From the NCBI GenBank assembly GCA_012520725.1, contig JAAYNQ010000019.1, positions 1 through 53,478 of the forward strand: a stretch of DNA of 53,478 nt. The letters run 5' to 3'. The stretch is from Syntrophomonadaceae bacterium (GTDB lineage Bacteria; Bacillota; Syntrophomonadia; Syntrophomonadales; Syntrophomonadaceae). Below are positions 45,447 to 53,478 of this stretch, piece after piece (position 1 is the stretch's first letter; every line of letters starts with the position of its first letter). Both the position numbers and the translations under genes were made by a program. The notes below the pieces were generated by a model. It was not told the origin of the DNA, made no database searches, and worked only from the letters and a program-made list of their open reading frames with translations.

Positions 45447-46381
45447 CCTTGAACCCTCCCTGGATAAATATATTTTAGTCCCGGATAGCCTAAATCCAAC
45501 CTGCCGGAGTTAAGTACCTGTCCGCCCGGTACTAATCTTTTAATAAACTGGTCCCAGTAAAGGCTGCCATTTAATACTTCGATTCTGCTGTTTGAGTCCA
45601 AGCCGGCAATGGAGCGAGCTACATCAATAGCATCATAATAATTGCCCAGGCTATCCACCAAGCCCATTTCCAATCCCATACGCCCGGAAAAAATCCGTCC
45701 ATCTGCAATTTGCATCAATTTATCCTCTTCTATTTTACCTCGACGCCCACGTCGAACCTGGTCTAAAAATTGCTCATAGGAATCGTCTACTATATCCTGT
45801 AATAATTTTCTCTCCTCAGGGGTCATATCCCGATAGGAAGATCCGATATCCTTATGGGGGGCACTTTTGATCACCTCTTGTTGAAGGCCTAGTTTTTCAT
45901 ATAAACCTTCTATATTGGTTAATTCCATAATTACCCCGATACTGCCAGTCAAGCTGCCTCCATTGGCTACTATATGATCACTGCTACAGGCAATCCAATA
46001 CCCCCCGGAGGCACATACCTCTCCCATGGATACTACAACCTTTTTACCGGCACTACGCAACTTATCCAATTCTATTCCTATTTCCTGGGAAGCTACGGCG
46101 GTACCTCCAGGACTATTTATCCTCAATAACAGCACTTTAATATCTTCTCTTTCCCGGGCCGTTTTTATTGCATCCATTATATCATCGGAACTGGCCCCGG
46201 CTGAGCCAAAAAGATTGGTGGGTGATTCAGCACTTATGGCTCCGTTGATTTCAATTACACCTACGGTATCAGGACCATAAGCTGCAGCAGGCCCCCCCTT
46301 TTCTTGAACCTGCCATATGGACAGACCGGCCATGGCCAAGAAGAATAAGGCCAGCAAGAGCACCACTATCTTTTTATGCAT
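45443..46381 (-). CDS. sppA: Signal peptide peptidase SppA (serine protease)
   Basis: SppA degrades leftover signal peptides in the membrane. The 312-aa protein has one N-terminal transmembrane helix (about 5-24) and a ClpP-like fold with INSPGGTAVASQEI, the nucleophile region SMGEVCASGGYWIA and LTGSIGVIMEL. The general-base lysine is expected in the next segment (EVIKSAPHKDIG). It is the short Gram-positive form with a single domain. The start is ATG 46381 with GGGGGGAG; a TTG 18 bp upstream would contain that ribosome site. It overlaps the racemase gene by 8 bp and yip1 by 4 bp. Confidence 0.94.
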   Translation of the reverse strand: MHKKIVVLLLALFFLAMAGLSIWQVQEKGGPAAAYGPDTVGVIEINGAISAESPTNLFGSAGASSDDIMDAIKTAREREDIKVLLLRINSPGGTAVASQEIGIELDKLRSAGKKVVVSMGEVCASGGYWIACSSDHIVANGGSLTGSIGVIMELTNIEGLYEKLGLQQEVIKSAPHKDIGSSYRDMTPEERKLLQDIVDDSYEQFLDQVRRGRRGKIEEDKLMQIADGRIFSGRMGLEMGLVDSLGNYYDAIDVARSIAGLDSNSRIEVLNGSLYWDQFIKRLVPGGQVLNSGRLDLGYPGLKYIYPGRVQG

Positions 46382-47576
46382 AAATTCTCCCCCCAACAAT
46401 TTGTTCAGCTCTAATGGGATCCAGGTCTTCCTCTTTAATATACCTTTCCCGGCACCGGTAATATCTGGGAATCAGCTCCCCGGCCAGGGTCTTGCGCAGG
46501 GGAACCTCTACCTCATCCTCCAATGCCAGGGGGTCCTCCTGGGGAACCTCAACCAGCGCCATTTGCATGAAAACCTTGCCTCGAAGCGGATAGCTTTTTC
46601 CATTGATCACCACGCTGCGAATAAATCTATTCCAGCCTAGAAAAGCCAGTATGTTCTTCAATAAAATTTTAATCAAGTCCAGCCATCCGCTGGGTGGGTT
46701 TCCCACCTCCAGGGCCAAGCCATTAATGAAACCCACTGGAATTACGGCAATTTGAGCATCCCGCATTAAACGGTAGGTGCCATAATAACCTAAAGTGCTT
46801 CCTTTTCTAACTTTTTTTATGGATATTATTCGACACTTATATTTAAAAGGATCCATTAAATTCAAAGCTCCTGACACTCCGACCGGGTAATGCCCGGAAA
46901 GCAAAGTGCCAATCCGAACTGCATTCATTTGCATATGGGGGTAGAGGGCCAGTACCGCGCTGCTGGCACAGTGTTGCCAGGAAAAATGATATCCATGAGC
47001 TTGCAATTCCTCTATGGCAGCCTGGAATAAGCTGAATTGGCGCTGGCAGCTTTGATGGGATAAGGCTTTGGCCATATGAGTATATATACCATCCATTTTA
47101 ATCAGTGGATTTTGACTTAAATTGTGGCATATCTCCAGTGCTTGCCGGCATTCCAGGCCAAAGCGTCCCAGGCCGGTTTCAATTTTTAGGTGTACCTTCA
47201 GGTTTAGCCCGTATTCTTTTGATACCCCATCAAGCAGTGAGGCATCGTGGAAGGAAGCCAGGGTAAGGGTTATTCCCTGAGCGGCCGCTAACCTCACCTC
47301 TTCTTCCCCGATCACCGGACTCAAGATCATTATTTCGGATTTAATGCCCCTCTTTCTAAGTTTTAAGGCTTCCTCCAGATAGGTCACAGCAAAAAAATCC
47401 ACTCCCTGGCTTTCCAGGATACTGGCTGTGCCGGCTGCCCCGTGTCCGTAAGCATTAGCCTTTACAACTGCTATCAGCCTTACCCCGTCCTTGATCAGGG
47501 TTCTAACCTCCCGCAGATTCTGCACAATTGCTTCCACATCTACCTCTACCCATTGCTCCCTTGGCTTGTACTCCAC
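46374..47576 (-). CDS. Alanine racemase-like PLP enzyme with divergent C-terminal half
   Basis: The N-terminal barrel has the PLP lysine K39 (AVVKANAYGHG) and R138 (LGRFGL). The C-terminal domain keeps the catalytic-type tyrosine Y265 (YYGTY). Other conserved parts are changed. The substrate-side CMDQ motif reads FMQM (336-339), GYADG reads GFING, and a leucine-rich insert of about 25 residues (about 295-320) separates two strands. It probably racemises an amino acid, but alanine is not assured. GTG 47576 lies 2 bp after the femX stop, with AGGAGG upstream. The link to FemX suggests a D-amino acid for the wall. The 400-aa length is slightly above average. Confidence 0.8.
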   Translation of the reverse strand: MEYKPREQWVEVDVEAIVQNLREVRTLIKDGVRLIAVVKANAYGHGAAGTASILESQGVDFFAVTYLEEALKLRKRGIKSEIMILSPVIGEEEVRLAAAQGITLTLASFHDASLLDGVSKEYGLNLKVHLKIETGLGRFGLECRQALEICHNLSQNPLIKMDGIYTHMAKALSHQSCQRQFSLFQAAIEELQAHGYHFSWQHCASSAVLALYPHMQMNAVRIGTLLSGHYPVGVSGALNLMDPFKYKCRIISIKKVRKGSTLGYYGTYRLMRDAQIAVIPVGFINGLALEVGNPPSGWLDLIKILLKNILAFLGWNRFIRSVVINGKSYPLRGKVFMQMALVEVPQEDPLALEDEVEVPLRKTLAGELIPRYYRCRERYIKEEDLDPIRAEQIVGGRIYA

Positions 47577-47578
47577 TC

Positions 47579-48658
47579 CTATTCCTCCTGACCCCTTTTT
47601 TTAGCCGATCTGCTTATGTTCTGATAGAGGGGCAGAAAATTGTTCCACAGCCAATAAAAAAAGGGCGAATAGACCTGGTCCCATTCCCCAATAAATTCGG
47701 TCATTTGACCTCCAAAACCCTTTTTAAAACGATATAGCCCGTAAAGGGGATTGCTTTCATCCAAATCCCCGGATACTCCTCTAAAGTCATAAAGAGAACA
47801 ACCCTTTTCTTTGGCCCATTGAATCATAGCCCATTGGATTAGATAGTTGGGCATGTAACTTCTTTTATTATTACTGGAAGCCCCATACAGGTACCATACT
47901 TTATTCCCGGTAATCATAGCCAGGGTGGCAGCTATCAGATCTCCCTCATGTTCGGCTAAAAAAATTTGAGCAAATCCATTTTCAAGCAGGTAATCCCATA
48001 TCCATTCAAAGTATTCATAACCTCTAATCAAAAATTTATCCCGGCGGGCGGTTTCCAGCAGAATATCATAAAAAGCCTGCAAGTCACCTTTGTCCGTGGC
48101 TATACGGATCTTTACCCCTTTTCTGCCGGCCAAACGCAGGTTGTACCTCCACTTGCTATGCATATTTTCTAATAGTTTTATTTCGCTGGGGGTGATATCC
48201 AGACGAAAGACAAAGCGGGGTTGTACTCCTTCAAAATTAAAACCGGTTTCGTTTTCCTTGAACCCACATTCCCTTAAAATATTGCTATATTGGGTATTAT
48301 CCTTAATAATATCGGGATCAATTTTAAGGAAAATAGCTCCGTGTTCCCGGGCTACTTTTTTAGCTCCTTCAAAAAGATGGTGGTTTAAAACCGGCTGGTC
48401 GATATCCACAACTGGCCCCCGAGGTGAATAGAAAATACTTTTTTTTAAACCAGGTATGGGTAGTTTCCTTTTCAGTATCAGTAAGGAAGCTTTTATCTCA
48501 CCATCTTCCTCCAAGACCAGGGGCAGCTTTTCCCAGCCCATACCCTCTTTTACCTGACCCCATTCCCACAATTGCAGGAAATGTCCCCGGGGATGATGGA
48601 TAACAAAAGCATTATATCTATCCTTTTCTTTTTCATCTATAACCCTGGTAGTAAACAT
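47579..48658 (-). CDS. FemA/FemB-family aminoacyltransferase
   Basis: Fem enzymes use aminoacyl-tRNA to add amino acids to the stem peptide of lipid II or to proteins. The 359-aa chain has two GNAT-like halves with FLQLWEWGQVKEGMGW near the N-terminus, KWRYNLRLAGRKGV in the middle and YLIQWAMIQWAKEKG with YDFRGVSGD near the C-terminus, all typical of the family. No long coiled-coil arm of the FemA type is obvious, so it is closer to FemX or MurM-like lone enzymes. ATG 48658 has AAGGGAG. It leads a tightly packed cluster with a racemase. The amino acid added is unknown. Confidence 0.92.
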   Translation of the reverse strand: MFTTRVIDEKEKDRYNAFVIHHPRGHFLQLWEWGQVKEGMGWEKLPLVLEEDGEIKASLLILKRKLPIPGLKKSIFYSPRGPVVDIDQPVLNHHLFEGAKKVAREHGAIFLKIDPDIIKDNTQYSNILRECGFKENETGFNFEGVQPRFVFRLDITPSEIKLLENMHSKWRYNLRLAGRKGVKIRIATDKGDLQAFYDILLETARRDKFLIRGYEYFEWIWDYLLENGFAQIFLAEHEGDLIAATLAMITGNKVWYLYGASSNNKRSYMPNYLIQWAMIQWAKEKGCSLYDFRGVSGDLDESNPLYGLYRFKKGFGGQMTEFIGEWDQVYSPFFYWLWNNFLPLYQNISRSAKKRGQEE

Positions 48659-48756
48659 TTTTTCGCTCCCTTGTCCATATTATCTTAGTCTCACCATAAG
48701 CGGGCCTCGATATCCTCCAATACATACTTTGACCACCACTCTCCAGAACCATCAGG

Positions 48757-48776
48757 CAAGTGTCTATCTACACTTG
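48757..48776. terminator. Hairpin between pyrG and femX (weak terminator candidate)
   Basis: CAAGTGT (48757-48763) pairs with ACACTTG (48770-48776) around a 6-nt loop in the 150-bp gap. There is no T-run, so it may be a processing or regulatory hairpin. Nothing else stands out in 48659-48809. Confidence 0.35.
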
Positions 48777-48809
48777 AAATGAGGGCTAAGAAGGATCATG
48801 CCCTGATAT

Positions 48810-50471
<1,662 letters not shown>

Positions 50472-50486
50472 TTACTACTCTTATTC

Positions 50487-51137
50487 TTAAACGGTCAACC
50501 GACTGCTGTAATCCAAGACAATTATTTCCATGGTCTCAGGAAGATTATCAGCCTTTATCTCCAGATACGCTTTTTTGATCACCTGATCAAATTGACAGGT
50601 AAACGCCTCCAGCGGAGCTAATTCAAAACAGAGATGGGGAGTATTATAATGCATGGGAATCACTATCCGGGGCTTGATGGACTGGACAATATCATAGGCT
50701 TCCCTGGCATCCACGGTATACACCCCTCCTACTGGAACCATCAATATATCTATTTTACCCAGGGCTGCAGATTGTTGGGTATCCAGCTTATGACCCAAGT
50801 CTCCCAGGTGTAATAGGGTAATGCCTTCGACTTCGATTTTAAATATGATGTTGGGGCCCCTTTCCTTACCTTTTGATTTATCATGGTAAGTAGGAAAGCC
50901 GCTTATCTTAAAGCCCTCCGCCTCGAACTCTCCTGTTGTCTGAACCTTGACCGGATTGCCCTTTAAGCGGTCCACGGCGCAGTGATCCCAATGCCCATGG
51001 CTAACGGTAGCCAGCTCAACTTCTTCTTCTGCTACCGGATATCCCAGGCTTTCATCAAAAGGGTCAGTGATTAATTTCTTACCCCCACTCTCAATCAAAA
51101 ATGAAGCATGTCCCAACCAATAAATTCGCATAAGCAC
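50487..51137 (-). CDS. UPF0173 metallo-beta-lactamase-fold hydrolase
   Basis: The 216-aa protein has the metal-binding HGHWDH motif (about 47-52), the opening RIYWLGHASFLIES and the C-terminal IPMHYNT, all typical of UPF0173 (YtkL-like) hydrolases. The substrate is unknown. The start is GTG 51137 directly after the rpoE-like stop; an ATG two codons later is also possible. It is inserted between the rpoE-like gene and pyrG, which adjoin in Bacillus. Confidence 0.92.
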   Translation of the reverse strand: MLMRIYWLGHASFLIESGGKKLITDPFDESLGYPVAEEEVELATVSHGHWDHCAVDRLKGNPVKVQTTGEFEAEGFKISGFPTYHDKSKGKERGPNIIFKIEVEGITLLHLGDLGHKLDTQQSAALGKIDILMVPVGGVYTVDAREAYDIVQSIKPRIVIPMHYNTPHLCFELAPLEAFTCQFDQVIKKAYLEIKADNLPETMEIIVLDYSSRLTV

Positions 51138-51371
51138 CTAATCCTTTCCCTTTACTCTTTTAGTATCCACATACCAATAACCATCTCCCTGGTATTGTAG
51201 GCGATGGTCCAGGTTTAAACGAGAGTATATAGGTACCAGGGTTGAAATCTGCTGATCCCGGCCCATACGTTGCGCAATCTCTTTTAGCAAGGTCTCATAA
51301 TACATTGGCTCCTGATGTTCCAAGAGTATCTCTACCGCCAAATCTGCTTCCGTCTTTTTTCTGCTAAGCAT
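51138..51371 (-). CDS. rpoE: RNA polymerase delta-like protein lacking the acidic tail
   Basis: The 77-aa protein matches the N-terminal HARE-type helix-turn-helix domain of the RNA polymerase delta subunit (ADLAVEILLEHQEPMYYETLLKEIAQRMG and a terminal GDGYWYV strand). B. subtilis delta is about 170 aa and ends in a long disordered acidic tail. Here the protein stops after KRVKGKD, with no acidic tail and no downstream continuation in other frames. Delta promotes RNA release and recycling of polymerase partly through that tail, so the role may differ. The location just after argS matches argS-rpoE of Bacillus. Confidence 0.78.
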   Translation of the reverse strand: MLSRKKTEADLAVEILLEHQEPMYYETLLKEIAQRMGRDQQISTLVPIYSRLNLDHRLQYQGDGYWYVDTKRVKGKD

Positions 51372-51381
51372 GATTTACCTC

Positions 51382-53064
51382 CTACATATACTCAGGTGCA
51401 CTTACACCCAGAATCGATAGTGCATTCTTAAGGGTTATCCCGGTAGCCTGCATCAACAGCAGTCTAGCTCCCTGCAATTGGGCTTCTACATTTATTACCC
51501 GGTGACGATTGTAAAAACTGTGGAATAATCCGGCCAGATCCAAGACGTATCTGGCTATACGATGAGGAGCCAGGGTGGCCGCCGATAAGCGTATTTCTTC
51601 CGGAAAATCAGCTATCTTCCTTAGCAAGGCCAGTTCCTCCTCCTCTTGCAAAAGACTGGTATTAATGGCATCCAGGGGAGGCCTGCTGATTCCGGCGGCA
51701 GCAGCCTGACGAAATATACTGCATATACGGGCATGGGCATATTGAACATAGTAAACCGGATTATCCTGGCTTTGCTCAGCCGCCAGGCGAAGGTCAAAAT
51801 CCAATTGACTGTCGGGACTGCGCATGACAAAAAAGAAACGGGCTGCATCTTTTCCCAACTCTTCTATCAGTTCGTCCAGTGCTATGGTAGTGCCGGTCCG
51901 TTTGGACATGCGGACCAACTCTTTACCTCGATACAGCCTTACCAATTGCATTAGTAATACATCCAGCATATCCCTTTTATATCCCAGGGCTTCGATAGCA
52001 TCCTTCATACGATTAACATGTCCATGATGGTCAGCCCCCCAGACATTAATCACCCAATCAAAACCCCGCTGGTATTTATTCTGATGATAGGCAATATCGG
52101 CGGCAAAATAGGTAGGCAGTCCATTGGCGCGCAATACCACGTTATCTTTATCTTCCTCTGAGCTCTGGGTCTTAAACCACCAAGCCCCTTCTTTTTCATA
52201 AATATAACCCTTTTCCTGCAGACTTTTTATCACCTTTTGCACCGCACCTGATTCATGCAGTTCCTTTTCACTGAACCAGACATCGTATTCAACTCCAAAG
52301 CTCTTTAGGGTTCGTTTTATATAAGATATTTTTTCCTCCAGGGCAAAGTCTACAATAATCTTCCTTCTTTTCTCCTTGGGCATATCGATTAAGCTGTCAC
52401 CATATTGATGGATAATGTTTCTTACGGTTTGGATTAAATCCTGTCCCGCATATCCATTATGCGGGAATTCTACGTCATGCCCGGTTAATTGCATATACCT
52501 GGCTTCCAATGAATCCGCAAAAATCTCAATCTGGTTACCAGCATCGTTTATGTAAAATTCCCTTTCTACTTCATAGCCGGCATATTTTAATATGTTGGCC
52601 AGGGTATCGCCTATAGCCCCTCCACGAGCATTTCCCATGTGCAGGTTACCGGTAGGATTAGCGCTGACAAACTCCACCTGTACTTTGCGTCCTTGCTCTT
52701 CATTGTAGCCGAAGCGTTCCCCCATTTTTTCCACGATAAAAGGTATTTGGTAAAGCCATTTATTATTAAGAAAAATGTTTATAAATCCCGGTCCGGCAAT
52801 CTCTATCTTTTCAATTTGCTCCTTCTCGCCTAAATCCATGGCATTGACAATTATCTCAGCAATCCGGCGTGGAGCCATTTTGGCTTCTTTGGCCATAAGC
52901 ATGGCTAGATTGCAGGCGAAATCCCCATGTCCTTTTTCCCGGGGTACCTCTACTATGAATTCCGGCAACTGCTCATAATTTATCAAACCTTCTTCTCGAG
53001 CTGATTCCAATGCTGCAACTATTTTCTGGCTAATCAAGTGCTTGATCTCATGAATGGGATTCAT
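51382..53064 (-). CDS. argS: Arginyl-tRNA synthetase
   Basis: This class I synthetase charges tRNA-Arg. The 560-aa chain has the N-terminal Add1 domain (about 1-95), the HIGH-type motif HMGN at 142-145 within [13 protein letters not shown], the KMSKS-type RMSKRTG in the catalytic domain, and a C-terminal anticodon-binding helical domain ending [11 protein letters not shown]. The start is ATG 53064 with GAGGAGG upstream; the frame extends 15 bp further without support. The 116-bp divergent gap contains no T-box. Certain. Confidence 0.98.
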   Translation of the reverse strand: MNPIHEIKHLISQKIVAALESAREEGLINYEQLPEFIVEVPREKGHGDFACNLAMLMAKEAKMAPRRIAEIIVNAMDLGEKEQIEKIEIAGPGFINIFLNNKWLYQIPFIVEKMGERFGYNEEQGRKVQVEFVSANPTGNLHMGNARGGAIGDTLANILKYAGYEVEREFYINDAGNQIEIFADSLEARYMQLTGHDVEFPHNGYAGQDLIQTVRNIIHQYGDSLIDMPKEKRRKIIVDFALEEKISYIKRTLKSFGVEYDVWFSEKELHESGAVQKVIKSLQEKGYIYEKEGAWWFKTQSSEEDKDNVVLRANGLPTYFAADIAYHQNKYQRGFDWVINVWGADHHGHVNRMKDAIEALGYKRDMLDVLLMQLVRLYRGKELVRMSKRTGTTIALDELIEELGKDAARFFFVMRSPDSQLDFDLRLAAEQSQDNPVYYVQYAHARICSIFRQAAAAGISRPPLDAINTSLLQEEEELALLRKIADFPEEIRLSAATLAPHRIARYVLDLAGLFHSFYNRHRVINVEAQLQGARLLLMQATGITLKNALSILGVSAPEYM

Positions 53065-53180
53065 TGTTTTCCTCCTCAAATTTGCTTCTTAACCTAGATA
53101 TATTTTATCCCATTATGGGAAAAACTTAAAAAGAACCGGCGGGCTTATTTTTCATCACTATCGATTGAAGGAGGTTTCTC

Positions 53181-53478
53181 ATGCAACTCAATCCTGGCGA
53201 AAAATCAATTCTGGCCTATTTCCATGAAGCAGAACAGGCTCAGCAAGCTGTTCAAAGCTTACAAGCAATGGGTTATCAGGATCTTGAGATCACTTCCCTA
53301 TCTCCTTATTCTCGCCGTCCCCTGCCCAGGTCCTCATCTTCCTATTTATCCAGCCTGGTTTTGGGAAACCGGGGCGATGGGGAATATAATCCCGGTCATG
53401 GCCCCCTCATGGCTGCCGATCCAGCTGTTAGCGGCATGTCCTCCCCTGATCCGGCCGTAGCTGAACCCACCTGCCTGC
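53181..53478 (+). CDS. Hypothetical protein, 3' end beyond the window
   Basis: ATG 53181 is preceded by GAAGGAGG at good spacing, and the frame stays open to the window end (99 codons). The N-terminal 45 residues (ILAYFHEAEQAQQAVQSLQAMGY) look like the small alpha/beta domain of general-stress proteins such as YflT/GsiB-adjacent families. The next 50 residues are rich in Pro, Ser, Gly and Ala and probably disordered. It is divergent from argS. I cannot name it. The gap 53080-53180 contains a 13-nt palindrome TCCCATTATGGGA at 53108-53120. Confidence 0.7.
   Translation, partial: MQLNPGEKSILAYFHEAEQAQQAVQSLQAMGYQDLEITSLSPYSRRPLPRSSSSYLSSLVLGNRGDGEYNPGHGPLMAADPAVSGMSSPDPAVAEPTCL

Noticed and set aside
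53065-53180. T-box leader for argS
   Set aside because: The gap is too short and contains no T-box sequence or specifier stem.

Overview
The window looks like chromosomal DNA of a low- to mid-GC, spore-forming, Gram-positive-type bacterium of the class Clostridia (Bacillota). The evidence is gene content (spoIID, spoIIID, spo0F, ctsR-mcsA-mcsB-clpC, disA), strong GGAGG-type ribosome sites, frequent GTG and TTG starts, and block-by-block synteny with the Bacillus subtilis argS-pyrG-spo0F-fba-rho-rpmE-prfA, ywl, atp, murA-spoIID and ctsR-gltX regions. A Syntrophomonas-like family is my best guess. That is recognition by memory, not a search result.

Almost every gene lies on the minus strand, so transcription runs from high to low coordinates. 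In that order: (1) argS, a short rpoE-like gene, a UPF0173 hydrolase and pyrG (53.1-48.8 kb). (2) A tightly overlapping envelope group femX-alr-sppA-yip1 (48.7-44.9 kb), followed by spo0F and the central-carbon genes fba, fsa and glpX (44.8-41.9 kb). (3) rho, a LysM/M23 endopeptidase, a radical SAM protein of unknown function and a YhaM-type exonuclease (41.6-37.0 kb). (4) A plus-strand island of GntR regulator, ABC ATPase, permease and YbjQ-family protein (34.5-36.9 kb). (5) rpmE, prfA, prmC, sua5/tsaC, mntP, a ywlE-type arginine phosphatase, rpiB, glyA and a MazG-like gene (34.3-27.7 kb). (6) The complete F1Fo ATP synthase operon atpI-B-E-F-H-A-G-D-C with its own promoter (27.7-20.6 kb). (7) Two small membrane proteins, then ywmB-murA-spoIID, spoIIID, mbl and a TagA-type glycosyltransferase (20.5-14.3 kb). 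(8) ctsR-mcsA-mcsB-clpC with a CtsR operator, radA and disA (14.2-7.0 kb). (9) A plus-strand Cys-rich gene, then yacL, ispD, ispF, a DUF1002 protein and gltX (6.8-1.3 kb). (10) A gene-poor end (1-1.3 kb) with a 48-bp tandem repeat, an imperfect palindrome, a phased short repeat and one small gene.

Functional links: the stress-proteolysis system is complete here. CtsR is the repressor, McsA/McsB the protein-arginine kinase, ClpC the unfoldase that recognises phosphoarginine, and a YwlE-type phosphatase 16 kb away is the likely eraser. disA and radA link c-di-AMP synthesis to recombination. murA, mbl, tagA, femX and the divergent alanine racemase serve wall assembly, and spoIID/spoIIID/spo0F serve sporulation.

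Most of the window is conserved housekeeping. The parts most worth a second look are the repeat-rich left end, the femX-alr-sppA-yip1 cluster with an active-site-divergent racemase, the radical SAM protein with a 190-residue N-terminal extension, the signal-like extension on AtpF, and the tail-less delta-like protein. I found no CRISPR array, prophage, transposase, rRNA or tRNA gene.
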